This document shows, one piece after another, positions 33,375 to 41,522 of a DNA stretch of 64,000 nt (positions are counted from its first letter, which is position 1; each line of letters begins with the position of its first letter). Origin of the DNA: Massilia sp. W12 (GTDB taxonomy: Bacteria; Pseudomonadota; Gammaproteobacteria; Burkholderiales; Burkholderiaceae_D); NCBI RefSeq assembly GCF_037300705.1, contig NZ_CP147776.1:1550001-1614000 (forward strand). The letters are read 5' to 3'. Below the pieces are notes generated by a model. It saw only the letters and a list, made by a program, of their open reading frames with translations. It did not search any database and had not been told where the DNA came from. The position numbers and the translations under genes are program-made.

Positions 33375-34873
33375 CTAGAGCGGGTCAGGATACCGCTTTG
33401 CGTCTGATTGGCTGGCAAAGACCAGGGCGGTAAGTGGCGTTCGTTGTACAACTGGCCGACCACTAAGGGCCGGTCTGGATTGCCTTGCAAGTACTGAATC
33501 ACTACTTCTGTACCGATACGCGGCACAGCGATGATGCCAAATCCTTTATTCGCCCAGGGCGTCATCACGCGCACCCAGGCTGAACTGTTTTCATTATGCT
33601 GGCCCATTCTGTCCCAATGGAATTGGACTTTGATGCGGCCATATTTGTCGGTGTAAATTTCTTCGCCATCCAAGCCCGTGACAATGGCGGTATCCACGCC
33701 TGGCACGCGCACATCTTCGCTATTGTGGCCGCGCGCCGGGCGCCAAGGCACTTTGCGGCGTAGGCAGGTAAAACTGTTGGCGTAGCTGCCCATGCCACCG
33801 TCGGAATTGAGCAGATTGTTATGAATGTCATGCGTGACAGACAGCAACAGGAATTCAAATTTATGCGAGGGGCCGCGAAACAGTTGTTTTAAATGGTCGC
33901 GTGTCAAGGTGAACCAGCGTCCTGTCTGCATCTGACGCACATTGCCGCGCCCGGCAAAGCATTTTGCGTCACCTTCGATTTGTTCCATTTGCCGTTCGGC
34001 GTATTGTTTGCCCTCATCTGGATTGGTAAAGCCATACAAGCCGCGATATTCATACACTTCGAGTTTGGCGATTTGTCCCTGTTCCTGCTGGCTGGTTTTG
34101 CCCACCAAGGCCGGTGTGGGGCGCTTGAAATCAAAGCTGGACAAATTGACTTTACTGGAAACGGCTTCGCGTTGGCCGCCAAACACGCCAATTTTGTCTT
34201 CCTTGTTGTCGCCGCCGCCATGGTGATAGGCAATGGTGTTATCTCCATCCACTGGTGGCGCAGCGCTGGAATCGTCCGACAAAATCAGACGGTGGCCACT
34301 GGCATCGTGCTCATACCAGTAATGCCAGCCCATCTCTTCCCAGCGCCGGTGCACATAGTTGTAGTCCGATTCATCATATTGGGCGCAATAGGTGTGGCGA
34401 TGGCCGGCCTTGCTGACTTTGATATCAAACTTGGCCTGTGTGTAGTCTTCAAAAATCTCTTTGGTTTGCTCGATGTAGGTCTTGTTCTGGAAGATGAACA
34501 TGTCTTTGCGCAAGCGCAGGAAAGCCAGCCAGGGAACCAGGGTCATTTTGTAGGTGGCTACGCTGTTGTCATACGATATCAGCTGAAAGTTCCAGCAATA
34601 GCCGGTGAACCAGCGAGAACCGCCATCATCGCGGTTGAGTTCGATGCCAACCAGCTTGCCTTGCACATCTTTGAGCGCGATTTCTGGATCGTCAGACAGC
34701 ACATGCGCGGTGAATTCAAAGTCACGCGAAAATTCTTCTTCCGCATGCAAGCCTTCAATCAGCAGCGTGGATGCAGGGCCGTCTTTGCGCAAAAAACTGA
34801 GTTTCATCAGGCGTTTGGCGGACATCAGATTGGCAAGCATGGGCAAAACCTTATGATATGAAAACAGGGGAAA

Positions 34874-34897
34874 ATGCGGCATATAACAATGCCGCAT
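34874..34897. promoter_or_regulatory. Perfect 9-bp inverted repeat in the vgrG leader
   Basis: ATGCGGCAT (34874-34882) and ATGCCGCAT (34889-34897) separated by six bases. It lies between the candidate -10 box and the vgrG start, so it could be an operator or an mRNA hairpin that limits translation. Confidence 0.45.
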
Positions 34898-34914
34898 GTC
34901 AGGCGTGAGGGAAT

Positions 34915-34944
34915 ATTATAGTTAAAAAAATAGCAAAACAGTAA
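34915..34944 (-). promoter_or_regulatory. Candidate vgrG promoter
   Basis: On the minus strand a perfect TATAAT (34920-34915) is preceded after 18 bases by TTACTG (34944-34939), a poor -35. The surrounding sequence is very AT-rich. The leader to vgrG would be about 70 bases and include the inverted repeat. Confidence 0.4.
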
Positions 34945-35132
34945 TGTCTTTCAGTGATTTCCATCAGGGCAGCGGCAAGAGCGGCTTGCAGGAAGGGGGG
35001 GCTTTTACAGATAAAAAAAGCAAGGTGTACTGTGGCAGGCGTGGAGTTGCCCGCGTATTGATGACATGCGCAGGCACGAAGCTTCTTGCACGGCATAAAA
35101 TCTGAATTTTGCTGCTGTGCTGGCGCGGCGTC

Positions 35133-35960
35133 TCATGGCTGATGCAGCACGCAACGCGTGATCAGATGGCGCGCATGAATCGCAAAGCGAATCGGATAAG
35201 CCCGGCCTGCCGGGTGCTGTTCGGATAAGTGCGTGCACAGGCGCAAGCTGAGCCGGCCTTGCGGCAGATGCAAATCATGCGCCAGCGCATCATGAAAATG
35301 AAAATAACGGCCAACCGCAGGGTAGAGCGCTTTAAACAGACTTTCTTTGGCGGAAAACAGCAGGCTGACCCAGATCGCGTATGGCAAACCATGCAAGCGG
35401 CCTACAGCCAGCTCAGACGCAATGGCCAGATGCCGGCTCACCGAATGCGCGCTGGCTTCCGGCAAAATCGCCTCCAGGTCGATGCCGATGGCCTCAAACC
35501 TGGCGCGATGGCCAACCACCGCCAAGGCCCAGCCCTGGCTATGGCTGATTGAGCCGATAAAAGCATCCGGCCACTGCGGGCAACGGTGCTCGCCAATGCC
35601 GATCTCCGCCGCACCGTGATAAGCCAATTGCCGTAAAGCCTGGCGCGCGCACCAGCGGCCAGCGGCAAATTCAATCTGCCTTTTCGGCGCGGCATGCAGC
35701 AGCGCAGCGGGCAGGGACGCATCATTTTGCGCAAAGTCATGCCAATGCTGCGTAAGCGAGTAAGCGCGGAAGATGGTCGCCAAATGCTGCTCAGCCTTGT
35801 CTTGCGCTTTTTGCACGCAAGCTGCGCGCGTGAATTGGCTTAAGCCGTCGCCCTCATCCGCATCGTGTATGGCGTCGAGCTGCGCCAATAAGCGCGCCAG
35901 CTGGGCCGGCTCAACAGACGCACCAGGCTGCGCAGCAAGCGTCTGATCCAAAGCGATCAC
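35133..35960 (-). CDS. 4'-phosphopantetheinyl transferase (Sfp/EntD superfamily)
   Basis: A 275-residue enzyme that moves phosphopantetheine from coenzyme A onto the serine of carrier proteins. Signature motifs: GRWCARQALRQL (substrate-binding Arg), GSISHSQGWALAVV, GIDLEAI with Mg-binding Asp161 and Glu163, and FSAKESLFKALYP around residues 202-214 with catalytic Lys205/Glu206. The GTG start at 35960 overlaps the TolC-like gene's TGA (GTGA), so it belongs to the exporter operon; the longer form from 36089 was rejected as it overlaps that gene by 130 bases. It is the likely activator of the ACP and PCP domains of the divergent synthase. About the last 50 codons are duplicated at 15301-15450. 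Confidence 0.9.
   Translation of the reverse strand: MIALDQTLAAQPGASVEPAQLARLLAQLDAIHDADEGDGLSQFTRAACVQKAQDKAEQHLATIFRAYSLTQHWHDFAQNDASLPAALLHAAPKRQIEFAAGRWCARQALRQLAYHGAAEIGIGEHRCPQWPDAFIGSISHSQGWALAVVGHRARFEAIGIDLEAILPEASAHSVSRHLAIASELAVGRLHGLPYAIWVSLLFSAKESLFKALYPAVGRYFHFHDALAHDLHLPQGRLSLRLCTHLSEQHPAGRAYPIRFAIHARHLITRCVLHQP
35140..35289 (-). repeat. 150-bp direct repeat, right copy (within PPTase 3' end)
   Basis: Same sequence as 15301-15450 with one mismatch, in the same orientation. Here it is part of the intact gene. The two copies are 19.8 kb apart and enclose the whole T6SS cargo island. Confidence 0.95.
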
Positions 35961-37366
35961 GGCGCGTCTGGAGTGCCGGGCCAGGCCCCGCCCAGCGCTG
36001 CTTGCAAGTGCACATTCGCCAATAATTGCGCATGCCGTGCTGCGCTGACTTCCTGCTCGACTTGCAGCAGGGCTAATTGGCTGCGCCACTCACTTTGGGC
36101 ATTGCCCAAGCCAGCCTTGCGCGCTTGCCGTTCTTTTTCCAATTGACGCGCGGCAATGCTGTGCACAGCCTGTAAATCATGCGCATTCTGGCGGCTTTCC
36201 AGCAAGCTGGCGCTGCCGCTTTCGACTTCATGCACCGCGCGGGTGATGGCCGCGTGCCATTGCAAATAGTGTTGTTCGGCGGCGGACTTGCTTTTTTCCA
36301 ATTCCGCCTGGCGGCGCCCGCCATCAAACAGCGGCAGCGCGAATTGCGGCATCAAAGACCAGTGATTCGCGCCTTTTTTCAGTAAGCCCGCCGGGGCTGC
36401 GGCGTTGACCCCAATCACCCCGGCAATGCTGAGCGAAGGCCAGCGCGCCGCTTCAGCTTCATCAATACGCGAACGCGCCGCGTCATAGCGCGCCTGTGCG
36501 GCGGCCAGGTCAGGGCGTTGCTGTAATAACTGCGCCGGTACGCCATTGCCCAACTGCGGCAAGGCCAGCGCAGCAAGCGGTTTGCCGGCTGGCAAGCGGC
36601 ATTCGCCTGGCATGAGATTGGCGAGCAGACACAGATTGCGCTCAACGCTTTGCCGTCCCTGTTCCTGTTTATTGAGTAATAAGCTGGCCGTCAGCAGCGC
36701 GCTTTCATGTTCTTGCAGCGCCTCTGTTTTGCTCATCCCCGCAGCCCGCTTGCGCTGCTCGCTTTGCAGCAATTGCTGGCGCAGCGCGATGGTTTGCCGG
36801 GTATTGTCGATATTCGCTTGCAATTCTGCGCGGCTGAGCCATAACTCGGCGGTTTGCCGCGCCAGACTCAGGCGCAGCGCAAGCAGATCATGCTGATTCG
36901 CGCTTTGCTCCGCCTCACTCGCCTTGCGCGCAGCAGCCAGACGCCCGCGCAGGTCGATTTCATAGCCGAAGCTGATTTGGCTGGTGTAGCGCGAGCTGGG
37001 GTTTTTGCTCTCACTTTCCCCCTGATCCAGCGCGGAATTTTTGCGCCGTTCAGCGGATTGCTCAAGATTTATGCTGGCGGATTGTTGTGCGCGCACCAAG
37101 CGCAAATCCTGCGCCGCGCTGTCGAGGCGCGCCAAACCAAGGCGCAGCTCGCTATTGCCGGCCCAGACTTGAGCGATCCAGGCGCGCAAGCCGTCATCGC
37201 CAAAATTGCTCCAGCGCGGCGCGCTGGCCTGATGCGCCGCCAGGCTCACACTGAACTGCGCGGGCAGGGCAGGGGCCGGGCGCACGGGCGTGAGTTGGCT
37301 GCAGGCTGCCAGACTGAACAGCACAGCCGCGCTGCCGCAGCGTAAAACCAGCTTGGCGCACTTCAT
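35957..37366 (-). CDS. TolC/NodT-family outer-membrane efflux lipoprotein
   Basis: A 469-residue outer-membrane channel. The N-terminal lipoprotein signal has lipobox LAAC with Cys22. Two outer-membrane efflux repeats follow: about 65-250 (WAGNSELRLGLARLDSAAQD, FGYEIDLRGRLAAARKA) and about 255-455 (LLQQRPDLAAAQARYDAARS, ALPLFDGGRRQAELEKS). The pattern matches the RND/ABC-linked NodT subgroup. It should form a trimeric duct receiving cargo from the adaptor and ABC transporter encoded upstream. The ATG overlaps the adaptor stop (ATGA), and its own stop overlaps the PPTase GTG. It is predicted to export the product of the adjacent biosynthetic cluster. Confidence 0.9.
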   Translation of the reverse strand: MKCAKLVLRCGSAAVLFSLAACSQLTPVRPAPALPAQFSVSLAAHQASAPRWSNFGDDGLRAWIAQVWAGNSELRLGLARLDSAAQDLRLVRAQQSASINLEQSAERRKNSALDQGESESKNPSSRYTSQISFGYEIDLRGRLAAARKASEAEQSANQHDLLALRLSLARQTAELWLSRAELQANIDNTRQTIALRQQLLQSEQRKRAAGMSKTEALQEHESALLTASLLLNKQEQGRQSVERNLCLLANLMPGECRLPAGKPLAALALPQLGNGVPAQLLQQRPDLAAAQARYDAARSRIDEAEAARWPSLSIAGVIGVNAAAPAGLLKKGANHWSLMPQFALPLFDGGRRQAELEKSKSAAEQHYLQWHAAITRAVHEVESGSASLLESRQNAHDLQAVHSIAARQLEKERQARKAGLGNAQSEWRSQLALLQVEQEVSAARHAQLLANVHLQAALGGAWPGTPDAP

Positions 37367-38319
37367 TTTGGCGCCGCCTTATTCTGTGTTGCGCTGGCGG
37401 CGGCGCTGGAGCCGGCATGGGCCGCCCCGTGCGGCTTGGCGATTCGCACAATCACACGCTGGCCAATCCGCAGTTCTGGCGCATCAATCGCCAGGACGCA
37501 CTCAATCACCCGCACATCCTGCTTTTCAGTCGGATCATCGGTTTCAGGCCGATTGCCAAACACCTGACCCAAACGCAAAACCCGCGCCTTATACACCTTG
37601 CTCTCGCTCGCCTCCAGCGTCACTTCGGCGCTTTGGCCAATTTCCACCGCACTGACAAAGCGCTCTTCCAGCTCGGCGCGCACAATGCGCGGGCCATGCG
37701 GCGCCAGAATAAATAAGGGCGTCACATTCAAGGTCGAAGTGCCATCGCCGGGACGGGCTTGACGCCGCACAATGCGCCCATCCAGCGGCGCGCGCACAAT
37801 ATGCTGATCCACCTCCAGGCGCGCCGAGCTTACCTGCGCCTCGGCAGTCGCCAAAGCGGCTTTCTCCCGCATCAGCTCGCCTTTGGCCAGTTTGGCCTCG
37901 TCATTTGCCTGGTCGCGTTGCTGACCTGTCACCACATCATCACCGGACAAGCTGCTCAAGCGTTTTTGTTCCCGCTCGGCGATAGTCAGACGGGTTTGCA
38001 GAAGCGCGATTGCAGGCTGATGCTGATCGCGCTCATGCTCGCGCACTTTCAGCGCCTGTTTCGCTTCGCGGTCGTCGATCTGCGCCAGCACATCGCCGGC
38101 TTTGACTTCCGCGCCTTCTTCCACCAAGACCGTTTTGACGATGCCGGGGCGGGCTGCGGCGATGCTGATCAAACCGCCTTCCACGCTGATGCTGCCCTTG
38201 GCGATGGCGGCCCATGGGCTGACGGGGACGGGTTTCTCAATTTTTGCTTCGCTACAGGCACTGAGCAAGATACAAGCCAATGGTAAGCTAAGCGCGCAAC
38301 GTTGTAACAGCGAACTCAT
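37363..38319 (-). CDS. HlyD/DevB-like periplasmic adaptor (membrane fusion) lipoprotein
   Basis: A 318-residue protein with a lipoprotein signal (LSAC, Cys22). Beta-barrel and lipoyl half-motifs (SIAAARPGIVKTVLVEEGAE, APLDGRIVRRQARPGDG) flank a coiled-coil hairpin at about 95-175. The C-terminal part (PRIVRAELEERFVSAVEIGQ) is the beta-barrel domain. The short coiled coil and arrangement beside DevC/DevA-like genes fit the DevB type that joins an ABC transporter to TolC. Overlaps by four bases with both neighbours. Confidence 0.88.
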   Translation of the reverse strand: MSSLLQRCALSLPLACILLSACSEAKIEKPVPVSPWAAIAKGSISVEGGLISIAAARPGIVKTVLVEEGAEVKAGDVLAQIDDREAKQALKVREHERDQHQPAIALLQTRLTIAEREQKRLSSLSGDDVVTGQQRDQANDEAKLAKGELMREKAALATAEAQVSSARLEVDQHIVRAPLDGRIVRRQARPGDGTSTLNVTPLFILAPHGPRIVRAELEERFVSAVEIGQSAEVTLEASESKVYKARVLRLGQVFGNRPETDDPTEKQDVRVIECVLAIDAPELRIGQRVIVRIAKPHGAAHAGSSAAASATQNKAAPK

Positions 38320-39032
38320 GGAGTCTCCAAGATATGGCGGGTGCGTTGATCCTTCACAATCCGACCGTCTTCCAAAGTAACAACGCGGTCGGCATGTTTG
38401 ATCAAGCGGTGGTCATGCGAAACGCCCAGCACGGTGGCGCCTTGGCTTTGCGCCGCATGGTGCAAGATATCAATCACAATTTGCCCGTTTTGGCTGTCGA
38501 GGGCGCTGGTTGGTTCATCGGCGAACAGCAGCTGCGGGCGCTTAACCAAAGCGCGCGCAATCGCCACCCGCTGTTTTTCGCCGCCCGATAATTCAGCTGG
38601 CCGCAAATTCATGCGCGCGCCAAGACCGACCAGCTCCAGGCTTTCAGCCGCTTGCCGGCGCGCGATGGCGGGCGCGATTTTTGGCCCGTACTTAAGCGAA
38701 AGCAGCACGTTTTCCAGGGCCGTGAGTGAAGCAAACAAATTAAAACCTTGAAACACGAAACCGCAATGTTGCAAACGGAAGGCATCCAGCTCGCTGCTGG
38801 ACAGCCGGTTCAGCTCAATCCCCAGCGCCTGCACCGTGCCGGAGTCTGCCGTCAATAAACCCGACAAGACAGACAACAAAGTGCTTTTCCCTGAGCCGGA
38901 GGGGCCGATAATGAGTGTTAATTCACCCGGCAAGACAGAAATTGAAATATCCGATAACACGGTCTGTTGCGTTTTTCCGGTATGGAAGCTGCGCGTCAGA
39001 TTTTTGCCGACAATAGTGGGCGGTATGCTCAT
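38316..39032 (-). CDS. DevA/LolD-like ABC transporter ATP-binding protein
   Basis: A 238-residue ATPase. Walker A GPSGSGKST is at residues 43-51, the Q loop lies in QHCGFVFQGFNLF, the signature LSGGEKQRVAIARAL near 140, Walker B LLFADEPTSALD, and the H-loop His in GVSHDHRLIKHAD. It belongs to the MacB/LolD/DevA branch that works by mechanotransmission with FtsX-like permeases. It is encoded 16 bases after the permease gene and overlaps the adaptor gene. It would power export of the lipid-like polyamine product. Confidence 0.92.
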   Translation of the reverse strand: MSIPPTIVGKNLTRSFHTGKTQQTVLSDISISVLPGELTLIIGPSGSGKSTLLSVLSGLLTADSGTVQALGIELNRLSSSELDAFRLQHCGFVFQGFNLFASLTALENVLLSLKYGPKIAPAIARRQAAESLELVGLGARMNLRPAELSGGEKQRVAIARALVKRPQLLFADEPTSALDSQNGQIVIDILHHAAQSQGATVLGVSHDHRLIKHADRVVTLEDGRIVKDQRTRHILETP

Positions 39033-39048
39033 GCTCTCTTTCCCCGAA

Positions 39049-40176
39049 TCAGCGCAATAAGGTAAAGGGTTCAGCCTGATTCAGCGCGCGCAGCGCGGCA
39101 AGGCCGGACAACAGCGCAATGCTCAGCACCAGCACAGCGGTGGCGATACAACCCCAGATCGGCAACTCCAGCGAAACATGGGCGGCGCGCGCCAACATCA
39201 CCAGCACCGCGCCCACCGCAAAGGTGATCACCTGGCCGGCCATCCCTACCCAAAACGACTGCTCCAACACCACCGCCCGCAGTGAACCTGAGGAAACGCC
39301 GAGCGCGCGCAAGGTGGCGTATTCACGCAATGCGGCAACGATGGCGCCCATCAGGGTTTGGCTGGTAATCACAATCCCCACCAGCAAGCCGAGCGCGGAA
39401 GAGAACAGAAAACCAGCCCCGGCGCCAGACTCAAACAGCCAGTAAGCTTGCGATTGAATCGAAAATTCTTCAGCCGTCCATACCTGAAACTGTTTAAATG
39501 AACCGGTCGGCTGCAGTGCGTCGCGCACCGCTTCCGCCTGGCTGGGATGGTGCAGACGGAGCAAAAAATAGTCGGTGGTGTCGCGCCGCAGATAGGGATC
39601 AATGCGGCGCGCAGTGCTTAAGGAGGTCAAAACATTCGCCCCGCCCATCGAGCGCATGCCATTCACCGTGCCGGCCACACGCACCCGGCGGCCCAGTACT
39701 TCGGTGTAATCGCCAACCGCCACGCCGAGTTTTTCCAGGTCAGCAATATCGACCAGCACATTGCCCGGCTCGTTCAATAATTGGCGCAATTCCGGCGTCA
39801 GCAAGTAGGCGAATGTCATCGCGTCCGGGGACGGATCAATACCGATCAGGACGGCGCTTAATTTGCCCCCTTGCGGACGTTTCCAGTCGCCGACCGTCCA
39901 GGTAAAACGCTCCACCGCACTCACTTCCGGATGCATGCGCAGATGATTGCTGATCTTGCCGGGAATCGGGCGCGCCAAATCCACGCTTTGGGTTCCCGGA
40001 TAGCCAACCCACAAATCCGCGCTGGAACGGTCGATATACACCGAGATTGAGCTGAACATGCCCAACAGCAGGCTCAACTGAACCTGCACCAGCAAACCGG
40101 CGAAAGCGACCGCCAGCGCCGCCGGCAAAAAGCGGCGCCACTCGTAAATCAGGGCGGCACGGGCGATCGAAACCAT
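39049..40176 (-). CDS. DevC/FtsX-like ABC transporter permease
   Basis: A 375-residue inner-membrane protein starting MVSIARAALIYEWRRFLPAA. It has one membrane helix near the N terminus (about 17-40), a large periplasmic domain (IDRSSADLWVGYPG, DITPVDY-like region absent, VAGTVNGMRSMGG…) and three C-terminal helices (about 245-375, ALGLLVGIVITSQTLMGAIV, ATLRALGVSSGSLRAVVLEQ). The IDRSSADLWV element is typical of DevC, the permease that exports heterocyst glycolipids in cyanobacteria. It is the first gene of a five-gene minus-strand operon, divergent from the synthase genes. The start was placed at 40176 where homology begins; no strong Shine-Dalgarno is visible. Confidence 0.88.
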   Translation of the reverse strand: MVSIARAALIYEWRRFLPAALAVAFAGLLVQVQLSLLLGMFSSISVYIDRSSADLWVGYPGTQSVDLARPIPGKISNHLRMHPEVSAVERFTWTVGDWKRPQGGKLSAVLIGIDPSPDAMTFAYLLTPELRQLLNEPGNVLVDIADLEKLGVAVGDYTEVLGRRVRVAGTVNGMRSMGGANVLTSLSTARRIDPYLRRDTTDYFLLRLHHPSQAEAVRDALQPTGSFKQFQVWTAEEFSIQSQAYWLFESGAGAGFLFSSALGLLVGIVITSQTLMGAIVAALREYATLRALGVSSGSLRAVVLEQSFWVGMAGQVITFAVGAVLVMLARAAHVSLELPIWGCIATAVLVLSIALLSGLAALRALNQAEPFTLLR

Positions 40177-40401
40177 AGTTATGAGCGGTGCAATTGACGT
40201 GTTAAAGCAGCAGGCGCGCCTGGGCTGGAAAATAGAAGGGGGGACATTTGATGAACTCCACGATGAATTGCGGCGCATTATGCCAATTAAAGCTGAGGGT
40301 TTCCTGAGCGCGGCACGGATATGGAATTTCGCTGCGCAGCGCACCGCACAGGGGATTTTAGGAAAAAGATAACTATTGCGTTTGAATGTGCGGATTTCTG
40401 C

Positions 40402-40431
40402 TTGACAATTTTTTTTTCGATGCTGTAGGAT
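40402..40431 (+). promoter_or_regulatory. Candidate sigma70 promoter, distal, for the synthase operon
   Basis: TTGACA (40402-40407), a perfect -35, is followed after 18 bases of T-rich spacer by TAGGAT (40426-40431). It faces the synthase gene but lies 1.1 kb upstream; it could also serve a non-coding RNA. Confidence 0.5.
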
Positions 40432-41379
40432 AAAAAAAGATCGAAGCCCCCAATTCGCTACAATCGGCTCAGCAATGTTTTCAATGGAAGCATTTCATTC
40501 TTTGCTCAAAGCTATGTAAGGTATTATCTGCCGTTTTTCCGGCAATGCTGGAAAGTTGCGCAGCGATAAACCATGCTCTTTGACATTGCCGCCAGTCAAT
40601 CAAGTCGGAAAGCAAGTTTCTTGCACTGATTGTTTCTTTTGAGATTGCATTTCAGCCAGCTCCCATTTGCTTGCGGGTTTGGCGCGGATTGTGGTGGATT
40701 CGGCTAAGTGACTGAATTTAAAAAAATTTTTGTCAATTGCTGATGCTTTTCCCGGGCACGCTTGATGCGACTCTGAGGGCTGGGCATTGGCTGGGCAAAA
40801 GTTTGGCGGAAATCGGGGGAAGTCTCTGTAATATTCCAGAAAGAAACACCGATTAATATGCTGAACGGTATGCCCTGATAAAGTCTGTTGCAGTGCGGCA
40901 TGCTGCGGGAAGCAATGTCCCTGACTGAGAGACTTTATTTTTACCTGGTTTGCTGCCGGGCTGAGGTTTGTTTTGATGTTTCACTGCATATTATGGTTTG
41001 CTGCAATGGCATTTAATCTGTAATGGCAAGTGGTCACATCCGCTCAGTATTGAAAGTGTTGAAGCATCAGGTTTTGCAGCAAGCCAGGCCGGATAAGTCA
41101 TTGATTTACATAAGGGTGCGAAGTTGCTATCTGATTCAATCAGCATTCCCTTAAGCGCTTTAGCTGGAAGTGGTATTTCATTGTTTCAAAATGTTTTACG
41201 ATCGTATTAAATACAAAAGAATGTCTCTGGTCGGGCAATTCCGATGGCATTCGTAGCTAATACATTATTCAGCCAGGCAAAGTATTCCACGCAGGCCAGG
41301 ATCACGCATGATCTGTGGCGCTGCTGAGTCCACCGCTAGCCATTTTTGTTCAATTTTGTTTGCCTGCACGCAGGCCCGG

Positions 41380-41422
41380 TTGCGCGCTATCGCGCAAGAA
41401 GGTCTGTCGCTTGCGTCGCGAC
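41380..41422 (+). promoter_or_regulatory. Paired stem-loops in the synthase leader
   Basis: TTGCGCG-CTAT-CGCGCAA forms a perfect 7-bp stem (41380-41397). A second 5-bp stem GTCGC…GCGAC lies at 41406-41422. They sit 100-140 bases before the synthase start and could be a leader structure or regulator site. No T-tract follows. Confidence 0.35.
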
Positions 41423-41522
41423 GGGACGTTTGTCGGCTGTGCATCTGCGATTGGAACAATAAGTGTTTGTGCTGGCAGTGCTTATAGTTAAATAAATCTA
41501 GCTTTAACCAAGGAAATTGATT

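Larger units (their letters stand above)
32080..33545 (-). repeat. Near-identical vgrG 3' segment, copy B (split by the IS)
   Basis: Positions 32080-32507 and 33380-33545 match 22571-22998 and 23000-23165, respectively. The first part appears identical and the second has a few substitutions. Copy B belongs to the otherwise complete vgrG. Confidence 0.9.
31998..34840 (-). pseudogene. vgrG: vgrG (T6SS spike protein), disrupted by insertion sequence
   Basis: Without the insertion this would encode a VgrG of about 660 residues. The 5' part (34840 to about 33375) encodes the phage GpD-like hub (LLIEGLHAEEEFSRDFEF, WFTGYCWNFQLISYD, HTYCAQYDESDYNYVHRRWE) and the gp5-like OB domain (EEIYTDKYGRIKVQFHWDR…PWANKGFGIIAVPRIG). 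The 3' part (32509 to 31998) encodes the beta-helical spike (VKHDRTETVDHDETITVHND…). A 865-bp IS5-type element splits it after ILTRS, so translation stops within the element, leaving a protein of about 490 residues without spike tip. The target duplication CTAG restores the frame if the element is removed. Start at 34840 (MLANLMSAKRL) or the next ATG; the Shine-Dalgarno is weak. No T6SS sheath, tube or membrane genes are in the window. Confidence 0.93.
34841..35132. other. Intergenic region between vgrG and PPTase gene (right island border)
   Basis: 292 bases. It contains the vgrG leader elements and an AT-rich stretch (about 34910-34945), and otherwise nothing recognisable. No integrase, tRNA or att-like palindrome is seen. 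Confidence 0.6.
40177..41522. other. 1.35-kb non-coding region between divergent exporter and synthase operons
   Basis: No supported protein gene. It is AT-richer than its surroundings. It contains a plus-strand sigma70-like promoter at 40402-40431, stem-loops near 41380-41422, and the synthase ribosome binding site AAGGAA at about 41510-41515. If the distal promoter is used, the synthase mRNA would have a leader of about 1.1 kb. Reading frames at 40704-40901 and 41265-41588 on the minus strand show no recognisable content. Confidence 0.55.

Noticed and set aside
15639..34840. A complete type VI secretion system
   Set aside because: Only vgrG, PAAR-like, toxin and accessory genes are present. 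No sheath, tube, baseplate, ClpV or membrane-complex genes are in the window.
33893..34861. 322-codon plus-strand frame opposite vgrG
   Set aside because: It is an antisense shadow of the conserved vgrG hub, with no recognisable protein content or ribosome binding site.
35961..36089. Longer PPTase reading frame starting at 36089
   Set aside because: This extension overlaps the TolC-like coding sequence and has no PPTase features; the GTG at 35960 in a GTGA overlap is a better start.
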